A stretch of DNA of 47,262 bases from Pseudomonadota bacterium (GTDB taxonomy: Bacteria; Myxococcota; UBA9042; PHBI01), in contig SXIE01000249.1 in the NCBI GenBank assembly GCA_005772945.1, forward strand, positions 1-47,262, read 5' to 3'. Positions 7,925-15,589 of this stretch are shown here, one piece after another. The position numbers and the translations under genes are program-made. Below the pieces are notes generated by a model that saw nothing but the letters and a program-made list of their open reading frames with translations, was not told the origin of the DNA and ran no database searches. The first letter of the stretch is position 1; each line of letters starts with the position of its first letter.

Positions 7925-9118
7925 TTACGCGTGGTCGTGCGCGTGGTCGTGGCCGTGCCCCGCGCCGTGTCCCTCGTGCCCCCCGTGCCCCTCGTGCCCC
8001 TCGTGGTGGGCCTCGCCGCGGATGTGCGCCATGCGGTGGTTCCACGCCGAGTCGGCGTCGACGGCGTGCGCGAAGACAAACTGCGCGAGCCCCATCGCGT
8101 GGCCCGCACCTTCATAGATCGAGAACTCGTCGGCGATCCCGAGCGCGACCGCCGCGAGCCCGTCCTCGCCGCTCGCCATGAGGACGTCGGCGGTGTCATC
8201 CATCCACGCGATCGCGTTGGCGCGCGCCGCCTTGTCGGCCATCCAGCGGTCGGCCGCGTCGTCGACGAGGCTCGCCAGGCGCGTCCGGAAGTCCCCTTCC
8301 TCGATGACGTCGTCGGAGTGCATGAGCGGCTTGAACGCGACCTCGATCACATCGAGCGCGCTCTCCGATGGAGCGAGGTAGCCGACCAGCGGGTGGGCCG
8401 CCAGCGTCTCCAACTGGGTGCGCGTCACGGGCGCCGCCACCGGGGAAATCCGCCGGCGCGCCGACGCGTCGTTGGGCTTGGCGCCCAGTGCCTCGGCCCG
8501 ATCGGCCCACCCAAGAAAGTGCGTGAGCTTGTTCGGCAGATCGCCGCCGGTGCGCGCGAGGCTCTCGGCATAGCGCCGAATGAGCCGCGCGCCGAGACTC
8601 GCATGCACGAGGATGGGCTTCTGGAGGCGCGCATCGGCGCTGACCTCGAGGTAGACCTTCTTGAGGCGCCCGATCGCGAGCTCGTCGATGACGTCGAGGC
8701 GCGGTCCCTTCTCGCGGCTGCGCACGTCGATCTCGCCGCCGCCAGCGCCGGGCAACGTCGCGAGGACCATCCACGTGTGCCCGTCGAGCCCGGGCGCGAC
8801 GACCATGCAGGTCTTGTCGAGCTCGGCGGCGATCGTCATGTCGATGCCGGCGGGGCGCGCGAGGACGCCGCCGACGCCGGCCGACTTGAGCTTGTAGGCC
8901 GCCTGGCGGGCGGATTTCTTGACGTCTTTGTGGGCCGTGACCTCGCCGAGCGCCTCGAGGTGCAGGCGCTGACGCACGGCGGTCAGGTGGGCCACGAGCG
9001 CTTGCGCATCGGACGCGGCGAGGGCGCCGACGAGCGCGCGCACGGCGGCGAAGTCGCCCACGCGCTCCGCGGGAAGCTCCACGAAACGTTGGGCATCGGG
9101 CGATAGCGGCGTCGACAC
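7925..9118 (-). CDS. Unknown protein with a His-rich, probably metal-binding tail
   Basis: A 397-residue protein I do not recognise. The start is set at GTG 9118: GGAGG lies at 9129-9125 on this strand, six bases before it, while the upstream TTG (9124) directly abuts that ribosome site. The body is helical and charged, with an internal stretch KKSARQAAYKLKSAG (basic helix) near residue 70. The last ~30 residues are a His/Gly/Asp/Glu repeat (units such as HEGHEGHGGHEGHG, then HDHAHDHA) likely to bind Zn, Ni or Cu. It lies 76 bases from the gluconate-dehydrogenase-like gene, same strand. A metallochaperone or metal-storage role is inference. Confidence 0.65.
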   Translation of the reverse strand: MSTPLSPDAQRFVELPAERVGDFAAVRALVGALAASDAQALVAHLTAVRQRLHLEALGEVTAHKDVKKSARQAAYKLKSAGVGGVLARPAGIDMTIAAELDKTCMVVAPGLDGHTWMVLATLPGAGGGEIDVRSREKGPRLDVIDELAIGRLKKVYLEVSADARLQKPILVHASLGARLIRRYAESLARTGGDLPNKLTHFLGWADRAEALGAKPNDASARRRISPVAAPVTRTQLETLAAHPLVGYLAPSESALDVIEVAFKPLMHSDDVIEEGDFRTRLASLVDDAADRWMADKAARANAIAWMDDTADVLMASGEDGLAAVALGIADEFSIYEGAGHAMGLAQFVFAHAVDADSAWNHRMAHIRGEAHHEGHEGHGGHEGHGAGHGHDHAHDHA

Positions 9119-9422
9119 GGGCAACCTCCGAGAATGACGCCGAGCGCGTACTCCGCGGCGCTGCGCGTGACAAGTCGCGCGAGCCGCGCGCCTCGAAAAA
9201 AAAGCTCATGAATCGGCGCGAGGGATCCGAACCAGTAAGTGTCCAGGCATTAAGCAGTCGCCCCGGGGCAGCGCCAAGCGCGCCTCGCGCGACGCCGTGA
9301 CGGCACCCTCCCAGGCGCGTCGCGAACCGGACTCCATCCGAGATGATCGGAGGGGTCCCACATACACTTGGAACGCGTGCGGGTGCATACCGGGGGGAGT
9401 GCACGCATTCGTTCCTAGCGTC

Positions 9423-9466
9423 GAGCCCGCGCCGGACCCGCAAATCGAGCGCGGGCTCTCTTTTTT
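9423..9466 (+). terminator. Intrinsic terminator inside an intergenic region
   Basis: A perfect 10-bp stem, GAGCCCGCGC (9423-9432) with GCGCGGGCTC (9449-9458), and a 16-base loop, followed by TC and six T residues (9461-9466) with further pyrimidines. It is the best rho-independent terminator in the window. No annotated gene ends upstream of it on this strand. Confidence 0.75.
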
Positions 9467-9553
9467 CTCTTCGCGGCCCGGCGCCGAGTGTCCCCGCCCC
9501 GCGGGTGATCGTCGGCGCCGACCGCTTGTTGTCGGAGCGCGGCTGCCCGCGAA

Positions 9554-9582
9554 TTGACAGCGTTTGCGCGGCATTCGAAGGT
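9554..9582 (+). promoter_or_regulatory. Possible -35-like element before the Ig-domain lipoprotein
   Basis: A consensus TTGACA at 9554-9559 with a 17-base spacer leads to GAAGGT at 9577-9582, which is a poor -10. It lies 36 bases before the start codon at 9618 and downstream of the terminator, so it is well placed to give the gene its own start site. Weak evidence because of the bad -10. Confidence 0.3.
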
Positions 9583-9617
9583 CCCAGCCAACGCGATCCT
9601 CCATCCAAGAGGTTCTG

Positions 9618-11687
9618 ATGGCTCCGTCCCTTCAGCGTCGCAAACTCGGCGTCGAGCTGGCGCTGGTCGCGTTGGGGCTGTCCGTCGCCGGTTGTACCAA
9701 GCCTGCGCCCGGCCCGCACGGCGCGCCGATCGCGACCTGCACGAGCCCCGACCAGGTCGATTGCTGGCCTGCCGACGCGCCCGTCGCCGACCAGAGCGAG
9801 CCGTGCGCCGCGCCGAGCGTGTGTGCCTCGGGCGTGGGCGGCGGCGGGACCTATGCGCGCTCATGCGCGCTCGACTCGAACGGCGCCTCGTTCTGCCGAA
9901 ACGTGTGCGCCACGGGCGACATCGGCGTGACGTACCCGCCCGGCACGATCGCCGACGGGCACCTGTGCGAGTACGACCAGGACTGCGCCGCGGGCCTCGA
10001 CTGCGGCAATGATGTGACGGGCGGCGCCGCGAGCTGCCGCTGCGTCTCCCGGTGCGGGCCGCTGGTGGCGACCCTGGGGACCGCCTGCAATCTGGCCGCG
10101 ACACCGGTCGGCAGCTGTGTGGTCCGCTACGAATTCGACGACGATGCGGCCCAGATCGACAACCCGAACAACCCCGTGCCCGAGTGGTGGGAAGAGGTCA
10201 GCTGCGTTTTGGCCGACGGGTCGTGCGAGGCCGACACCGAGGGCGCGTTCTCGCGTCACGGCGTCGTCCACGATGCCGCGGATCCGACGCACGTCGGCTT
10301 CATCAGTACGGTCTCCGCGGATCCGACGCGCCGCGGGCACGCCTTTGGCGGGACGGTGTGCGGGAGCGTCTTTCGCTGGACGAGCGTGGACGCCAACGCG
10401 CCGTATCGGACCGTCGGGACGTGGACCTTCGGGACCGCCTTGACCTACGAGGTCGCCTTCACCGACTACGATCCGGTGAGCGGCGCGGCCGTCCGCCAGT
10501 GCGTCGGGCACGGGCGACGCCTGACGTTGTCGTCGGGCCAGTGCGAGACGGGGATCTGGGAGAACGCGCAGCCGCTCGACAACGTGTGTTCGTGCTGGGA
10601 CCAGGGCGACGCGAGCCAGGCCCACTGCGACCTCGACGACGTGTGCAGCGCCGACGACCAGGAAGACCACATTGGATGTGCGCTCGGGGTGGTGCCGGAC
10701 GCGCCCTTGTGTGGCGAGCGATGTCCGTTCTTCGCGTTCACCTCGGGCACGCTTCCGGCGGCTCAGTCCGGCGTTGCGTACCAGGCGGCCATCCCCGCGA
10801 CGACGGGCGGGGCCCCCGTGAGGTACGCGCTCGAGCCTGCGCCGGGCGAGGCGCACGTCCCGCTCTGGCTGCGATACGACGCGGGGGTCGGGCTGCTGCT
10901 CGGCACGCCGCCGGCGACCGGCACCGCGAAGGTGACGATCACGGCGAGCGACGTGTGCAAGGGGATCCCGCGACAGATCGAGCAGACGTTCGACATCGTC
11001 ATCGGCTGTGGCCCGGTCAGCCTCGGGGGCGGGGCGCTGCGCGGCGCGACCGAGGGCGCCGAGTACGACACGGCGCTCGTGCCCGTGGCGTCGGCGCCGT
11101 TCACGTTCACGCTGACGGGCGGCGCGCTGCCGGCCGGATTGTCGCTGTCGGGTGCCGGACGCGTCACGGGCACGCCGACGGTGACTGGCGATTTCACGTT
11201 CGAGGTGCAGGTGACCGATAGCTGCGCGCAGTCCGCGAGCGCGACGTTCACGCTGCACGTGGCGCCGGGGGTGACCGGCTGCGTGCCAGCTTTCGCAGAT
11301 GTTTCAGGGACTTACAACGAGAGATGCAAGTGCTCGCAGCGCTTCTCGGAGTGTACTTCGAGCGCGTGCGAGATCTGCGCGGACATGGACGCGAGCTCGA
11401 CGCTCGTCGTGACCAAGACCTCGGCGACCCACTACGCGTTCACGTCGGACGGGGGCTTCGCCGGCGGCGGCGAGCTGTGCGGCACGCAGCTCACGTGGAC
11501 CGCCGACGAGGGCGGCTCGTTCATCTATAGCGAGAGTGGGGTCTGGGTCTTTTCCGACGCCCGTCACTTCACCCAGCCGCACTCCTCCTACACCGCGCAG
11601 CACGGAGGGGTGACCGGTGAGTGCACCGCGACCGGCGCTCAGGGCGCGAGCCCTCCCGAGCCCGCCGCCATCGGCGCCTGCCCGTAA
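9618..11687 (+). CDS. Large Cys-rich lipoprotein with putative Ig (He_PIG-like) domains
   Basis: A 689-residue lipoprotein: signal peptide and lipobox SVAGC (Cys26), ATG with an upstream AGAGG. Residues ~30-370 are Cys-rich (many CxxD/DxC pairs) with no recognised fold. Residues ~375-550 contain two putative-Ig units typical of bacterial surface proteins; the second reads LPAGLSLSGAGRVTGTPTVT, the characteristic 'LPaGLslst.tG.isGTPt.aG' signature. The C-terminal ~130 residues are another Cys-containing domain. A surface-exposed adhesion or matrix role is inferred from architecture. It is followed 36 bases later by the small acidic protein gene. Confidence 0.8.
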   Translation: MAPSLQRRKLGVELALVALGLSVAGCTKPAPGPHGAPIATCTSPDQVDCWPADAPVADQSEPCAAPSVCASGVGGGGTYARSCALDSNGASFCRNVCATGDIGVTYPPGTIADGHLCEYDQDCAAGLDCGNDVTGGAASCRCVSRCGPLVATLGTACNLAATPVGSCVVRYEFDDDAAQIDNPNNPVPEWWEEVSCVLADGSCEADTEGAFSRHGVVHDAADPTHVGFISTVSADPTRRGHAFGGTVCGSVFRWTSVDANAPYRTVGTWTFGTALTYEVAFTDYDPVSGAAVRQCVGHGRRLTLSSGQCETGIWENAQPLDNVCSCWDQGDASQAHCDLDDVCSADDQEDHIGCALGVVPDAPLCGERCPFFAFTSGTLPAAQSGVAYQAAIPATTGGAPVRYALEPAPGEAHVPLWLRYDAGVGLLLGTPPATGTAKVTITASDVCKGIPRQIEQTFDIVIGCGPVSLGGGALRGATEGAEYDTALVPVASAPFTFTLTGGALPAGLSLSGAGRVTGTPTVTGDFTFEVQVTDSCAQSASATFTLHVAPGVTGCVPAFADVSGTYNERCKCSQRFSECTSSACEICADMDASSTLVVTKTSATHYAFTSDGGFAGGGELCGTQLTWTADEGGSFIYSESGVWVFSDARHFTQPHSSYTAQHGGVTGECTATGAQGASPPEPAAIGACP

Positions 11688-11723
11688 TCACGTCCATCGC
11701 TTCAACGAAAAGGAGTCCCTGTC

Positions 11724-12230
11724 ATGGCCCAAGATCGCGCTCGTTTACGTCCCGATGAGGTCGCTCGCACGGCCGGCGGCGCCGCCGAGGTCGAGGCTCC
11801 CGAAGGCGCCTCGGTCCAGCTCAAGCGCTCGCTGCGCGGCATGGATCACGCGGCCGGCGAGGCGGCGCTCGCCCCCGACGAGAACATTCAGATGAAGGGG
11901 GCCGAGGAGGAAGAGGGCGGCGAGGAGGAGACCGAGGAGGACGACCCGAATGCGGCCGGGCACGCGGCGTTTGCCAAGCTGCAGGAGCAGTTCGACGCGT
12001 GCACCACGACGCGCGGGGCCGACATGCACTTCAACGTGGCGAAGGCGACTGCAGTCAGCGCGAAGATGAAGGCGTGGGCGGCCTCGAAGAAGGGCAAGTA
12101 CGCCGAGTACGGCGAGGAGCAGAGCTGGATGAGCGAGCAGTTCGCGCTCCTGCGTGCACGCAAGGCCGACGCGGTCATCGCGAACCTGCAGGCGGCGTGC
12201 GCGTCGCTCGTGGCGGGCTACGAGCACTGA
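11724..12230 (+). CDS. Small acidic cytoplasmic protein with an 'LRGMD..GEAALAP' motif
   Basis: A 168-residue protein with a strong ribosome site (AAAGGAG). There is no signal peptide. Residues 33-50 read LKRSLRGMDHAAGEAALA, followed by a stretch of Glu/Asp (59-75) and a helical C-terminal domain (80-165). The 'SLRGM....G...LAP' motif resembles short segments that I associate with DUF4157 and contractile-injection-system cargo proteins of myxobacteria; this similarity is from memory and unverified. No contractile tail genes are in the window. The function is otherwise unknown. Confidence 0.6.
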   Translation: MAQDRARLRPDEVARTAGGAAEVEAPEGASVQLKRSLRGMDHAAGEAALAPDENIQMKGAEEEEGGEEETEEDDPNAAGHAAFAKLQEQFDACTTTRGADMHFNVAKATAVSAKMKAWAASKKGKYAEYGEEQSWMSEQFALLRARKADAVIANLQAACASLVAGYEH

Positions 12231-12241
12231 CGGTGAGTGAT

Positions 12242-12275
12242 CGGCCGGCGTCAGCGCGTCGCGCGAGACCGGCCG
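12242..12275. terminator. Hairpin between convergent genes
   Basis: CGGCCGG (12242-12248) pairs perfectly with CCGGCCG (12269-12275), loop 20 bases, in the 55-base gap between the ends of the acidic protein gene and the porin-like gene. There is no T-tract. Position suggests a bidirectional transcript end, weakly supported. Confidence 0.3.
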
Positions 12276-12285
12276 GGGCCGACGC

Positions 12286-12834
12286 TTACAGCCAGAAGCC
12301 GACGGTCACGCCGATCGCCAGGACGATCTGCCCCACGTCGCGCCCGTCGCCCGCGAGCTGCACGCCCGCGCCGACCTCGCCGCGCACCACGAATCCATTC
12401 TGCCCGCGCCCTTCGATCTGAAGCGTGGGCGTGACCCAGTGCGCCGGGGTGGACGCCTCGGGCGCATCGTGGATGACCATGCGCAGTCCACGATCATACG
12501 AGTACTGCGCCGCCACGTTGAGCGTCAGTCCGTGTTCGATCGGGATGCGTCCGCCGACGCCCGCCGACGCCTGGAGGCCGCGGAAGCTCACGCCCGCCCC
12601 GGCTTCGAGGAAGACCGCCGGCACGAGGTCCACGCTGATGGTGCCGCCCAGGTGGCCGACCGAGAGGCCCGAGCCCAGGTTGAGGTGGAAGCCGACACGC
12701 CCGCTCGCGAAGCGTTCGCCGAGGACCGAGCGGCGAGTCGTGAGCTCGCTGGCGTGCGCGCTGGGGGACGCGGCGACCGCGGTCGCGACTGCAAGGGCAA
12801 GGTGGGCCGCAAGGCATGTGGCGCGATAGGACAT
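12286..12834 (-). CDS. Outer-membrane beta-barrel-like exported protein
   Basis: A 182-residue protein with a clear signal peptide (residues 1-28, ending SAHA). The mature part alternates hydrophobic and polar residues in short strands rich in Gly and aromatics, such as RVGFHLNLGSGLSVGHLGG and LEAGAGVSFRGLQASAGVGG. It ends in GVTVGFWL, where a terminal aromatic-hydrophobic strand fits an outer-membrane barrel insertion signal. Length suits a barrel of about eight strands. The start codon is chosen over an upstream in-frame ATG because it opens the signal peptide and has GGAG ten bases before it. Confidence 0.65.
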   Translation of the reverse strand: MSYRATCLAAHLALAVATAVAASPSAHASELTTRRSVLGERFASGRVGFHLNLGSGLSVGHLGGTISVDLVPAVFLEAGAGVSFRGLQASAGVGGRIPIEHGLTLNVAAQYSYDRGLRMVIHDAPEASTPAHWVTPTLQIEGRGQNGFVVRGEVGAGVQLAGDGRDVGQIVLAIGVTVGFWL

Positions 12835-13089
12835 GGTCGTGCTCCGTTTCGGTGTCGAGGGTTCGGCGTCGCGCGGTCCGCGACCAGAAACCATCAGGGG
12901 ACCCCGCGACCTGGAGCAAGCGAGGTGCCACCGTGGTGCCGACGCGCGGACGAGCGCTCCACGCGGACGCGCGGGTGTCGCGCTGGCCTTGGGGTGCTCC
13001 CGCGGGGTGGATACTGGATGGTCAGGGCCGACAGGCTGGTGTCACGCGCCCCCGCTCACGGGGCCGAGCCCCGGCGCTGGCAAGCGCGC

Positions 13090-14043
13090 TCAGTGGGTGA
13101 CGACCCAGGTGCAGCGGCTCCTGACCGACTCGTTGGGATGCGTGCGTGCGCATGCAAGAATGGCTTGGTCCGTGGCCGGCCGGAACAGCGCCAATGCGTC
13201 CACGAGGGCGACCAGGTTCTGGGGGTCGGTCTCGCGCGCGAGCGCCTGCACCAGGTCGGCCACGGCCGCGGCGTCGCGCAAGGCGGCAAGCGCCGCAATG
13301 GCGGCCTGACGTTCACCATCGAACGCCGCCGCGAGCATCGCGCGTAGCCGGCTGAGGCCGCGTGGATCGGGCGCGGACGCGAGCGCCTTGGCGGCCGCGA
13401 TGCGCGTCCACGTGTCGTCGTTCGAGAGCTGGGCGATGCGCTGGTCGGCGAGCTCGGCCGGGGTCGCGAGCTGGTGGACGACCTCGCGCGCGAACGCGAC
13501 GCCACCGCCGGCTTCGACGCGAATCAGCATGCGATGGGGCTCGAAGGAGGGCGGGTAGGCGAACCAATAGGTGAAGCGCAGCGTGCCATCGGGGAGAGCC
13601 TCGCGCGCCGGCGCGGCGACGTAGCGCTGGTAGAGTTCCGGTGCCCCTCCGGTCACGCGCGATCCGAGATCCTTCGGCCCGCGCACGAGCACGGGATTGC
13701 GGGCGGCGTTCACGAGGAACTCGGCGATCGCCATCGGCTCGCCGGCCAGGAGCAGTCCGCGCCAATCACCGCCGGTCTCGCTGAGCACGCCGCTGGGAGC
13801 GACGACGAGGCCCGAGGGTGCGCCGCCCGGCGGGTGGATGACGCCGTCGCTCTTGGGGAAATAGACGCGATAGTCGCCGAGCCGATAGTGCGGCGCTTCA
13901 TCGTACTCGCCGCCGGCGCTGTTGCGCTCGATCGCCGCGAGGTAGGGATCGGCGGAGGCGGCGCTTTGATCGGCGGCCGATCCGCCTTGATGCGCGCCGC
14001 AGCCGGACGCGAGCAGCGCGAGAAACAGGGCTCGAAGCGGCAT
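13090..14043 (-). CDS. Lipoprotein with C-terminal HEAT-like repeats
   Basis: A 317-residue lipoprotein, lipobox LLASGC (Cys15). Residues ~45-190 form a domain of unknown type (YRLGDYRVYFPKSDGV...). From ~190 to the end, helical pairs recur with Ala/Leu/Asp spacing (DTWTRIAAAKALASA, GERQAAIAALAALRDAAAV, DPQNLVALVDALALF). This is the look of HEAT or Armadillo-like repeats, which usually mediate protein binding. Anchored probably in the outer membrane; the partner is unknown. It lies 83 bases upstream of the UGPase stop, on the same strand. Confidence 0.65.
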   Translation of the reverse strand: MPLRALFLALLASGCGAHQGGSAADQSAASADPYLAAIERNSAGGEYDEAPHYRLGDYRVYFPKSDGVIHPPGGAPSGLVVAPSGVLSETGGDWRGLLLAGEPMAIAEFLVNAARNPVLVRGPKDLGSRVTGGAPELYQRYVAAPAREALPDGTLRFTYWFAYPPSFEPHRMLIRVEAGGGVAFAREVVHQLATPAELADQRIAQLSNDDTWTRIAAAKALASAPDPRGLSRLRAMLAAAFDGERQAAIAALAALRDAAAVADLVQALARETDPQNLVALVDALALFRPATDQAILACARTHPNESVRSRCTWVVTH

Positions 14044-14126
14044 GGACGTGACTCCGGAGCGAGCGGGGGGGCGAGGGCGGTCGGCGAGGCGGGGCGAGGG
14101 GCCCCGTGGTCAGGGCGCCATGAGCG

Positions 14127-15566
14127 TCACGGGCCCGCGCGCTCGGGGCCGAGTCCCGGCGGGACGGCGTGCGCGTCGTTCCAATCGATGGGTGGGGCGC
14201 CGTCGGCCCGTGTGACCTCGACGTGGCCGCGTGCGACGAGGCCCACGGGGAAGGTCACGTCGCCGCGCACGACGAAGCGTGTGGCGCGTTTCAGCGACGG
14301 CGGCCCCTCGGGGAAGCGCGCCGTGAACGGCTCGATATGCCGATAATGGCGTGGATCGAGATCGACGCATGGCAAATTCGTGGCACATTCGGAGGTGGCC
14401 GCGACGCGCCCGTCGTCGCTGCGCACGAAGACGTCGGACCAGAGGAGCAGGAGGTCGTTGGTCGTCTTGACCGGGACGAAGCGTGCGCGCGGAACGCGCA
14501 CGGCGCCGGCGTGGCCGAAGGTGGCGATCGCCGCTCCCATGGCCGTTTCTAGCTGGTAGACCGGGGTCGAGGCGGGGATGGTCGGATCGAGCGGCTTGAG
14601 GTTGCGGATGAGCGGGAGCCCGAGGTCGCCGGCGCGCGCCGCGAGGAGATCGCGCAGCGCCAGGAGATCGATCCAGAGGTTATTGGTATTGAAGTATTTG
14701 TGGCGCGCGATATCCTGGAATTGTGGCACATCGTCGGGCGGACACTGGGCGACCTCACGAAGGATGAGCCCCTTGCCGCCGCGCGTCGTGGCGAGGTGGC
14801 CGCCCTTCTTGTCGGCGTCGGTGCGGTCGCAGCACTCCATGACGAAGTCGCGTCCCTCGGCGACCATCCAGCCGAGAATGGCGGGGTCGGGGGCGGCGCC
14901 GAGGTTGTCGCTGTTCGACACAAAGGCGTAGCGGAACCCGCTCGCGAGCAGGGTCGCGAGGAGCCCCGAGGTCTGGATGGCGGCGTAGAGATCGCCGTGG
15001 CCGGGCGGGCACCAGCCAAGGGATGGGTCGTCGGCGGGGTCGAGCGCGAGGTCGGCGGGGGCGAGATCGGCGGCGCGCACCTTTGGGACCTGGTGTTGGA
15101 GGAACGAGAGCGGGACGGGGGCCTGCGTGGCCGCGAGCTCGGGGATCCGGGCGAGCGCGGCGAGCGAATCGGCCTGGGTGCGGAAGCTGTCCATCAAGAC
15201 GAGGGGCAGTCGGATCCCGAGCGCGCGCCGTAGATGGAGGACCTGGTCGACGCAGATCTGAAGGAAGCTGCGCCCGTCCTTGGCGATGAGCAGCGACTTG
15301 GCCTGCTCCATCCCCATCGAGGTCCCGAGGCCGCCGTTGAGCTTGATGACGCAGGTCTCGGCGAGCGCGATGCACCCGGTCTCGGCGTACTCGTCGAAGG
15401 TGTCGGCGTTCGGCAGCTGGGCGACGGGCGCGAGCGCGTCCTCGGGGATGAGCCCCGTTTGGCCCGCGGCGAGCCGCTCGAAGTTCGCTTGGAAGATGCG
15501 AATCGCGAGCGGCGGCTGCCCGGCCTGGCGCATCCGCTCGGCAAAGGGCTCGAAGCCGCGTGACAT
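14127..15566 (-). CDS. UTP-glucose-1-phosphate uridylyltransferase, eukaryotic UGP2/UDPGP type
   Basis: A 479-residue nucleotidyltransferase making UDP-glucose from glucose-1-phosphate and UTP, for glycan and envelope synthesis. The signature KLNGGLGTSMGMEQAKSLL (75-93) is the UDPGP-family nucleotide-binding loop (usual form KLNGGLGT.MG...PKS). FVSNSDNLGA is the uridine-binding segment, and HKYFNTNNLWIDL and RFVPVKTTNDLLLL match the conserved sugar-phosphate-binding and Lys motifs. This is the eukaryote-like family, not the short GalU type. The ATG at 15566 lacks a clear ribosome site; a GTG five codons upstream is an alternative. It begins 23 bases after the stop of the giant lipoprotein gene and may be read with it. 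Confidence 0.85.
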   Translation of the reverse strand: MSRGFEPFAERMRQAGQPPLAIRIFQANFERLAAGQTGLIPEDALAPVAQLPNADTFDEYAETGCIALAETCVIKLNGGLGTSMGMEQAKSLLIAKDGRSFLQICVDQVLHLRRALGIRLPLVLMDSFRTQADSLAALARIPELAATQAPVPLSFLQHQVPKVRAADLAPADLALDPADDPSLGWCPPGHGDLYAAIQTSGLLATLLASGFRYAFVSNSDNLGAAPDPAILGWMVAEGRDFVMECCDRTDADKKGGHLATTRGGKGLILREVAQCPPDDVPQFQDIARHKYFNTNNLWIDLLALRDLLAARAGDLGLPLIRNLKPLDPTIPASTPVYQLETAMGAAIATFGHAGAVRVPRARFVPVKTTNDLLLLWSDVFVRSDDGRVAATSECATNLPCVDLDPRHYRHIEPFTARFPEGPPSLKRATRFVVRGDVTFPVGLVARGHVEVTRADGAPPIDWNDAHAVPPGLGPERAGP

Positions 15567-15589
15567 CGATGCGGGGTTCACGTCGGCGC

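Larger units (their letters stand above)
9119..9617. other. 499-base intergenic region between divergent genes
   Basis: No convincing protein gene. It should contain the promoter of the His-rich-tail gene (leftward) and of the Ig-domain lipoprotein (rightward). It holds a strong rightward terminator hairpin (9423-9466) about 150 bases before the lipoprotein start. That means a short rightward transcript must begin further left, or the terminator belongs to a 5' leader. Confidence 0.6.

Noticed and set aside
9223..9300. tRNA-like element on the minus strand: GCGCGAG and CTCGCGC pair as a 7-bp acceptor about 75 bases apart, with a TTCGGATCC near the 3' end.
   Set aside because: T-stem does not pair, A58 is missing, and no proper anticodon arm forms; probably chance in GC-rich DNA.
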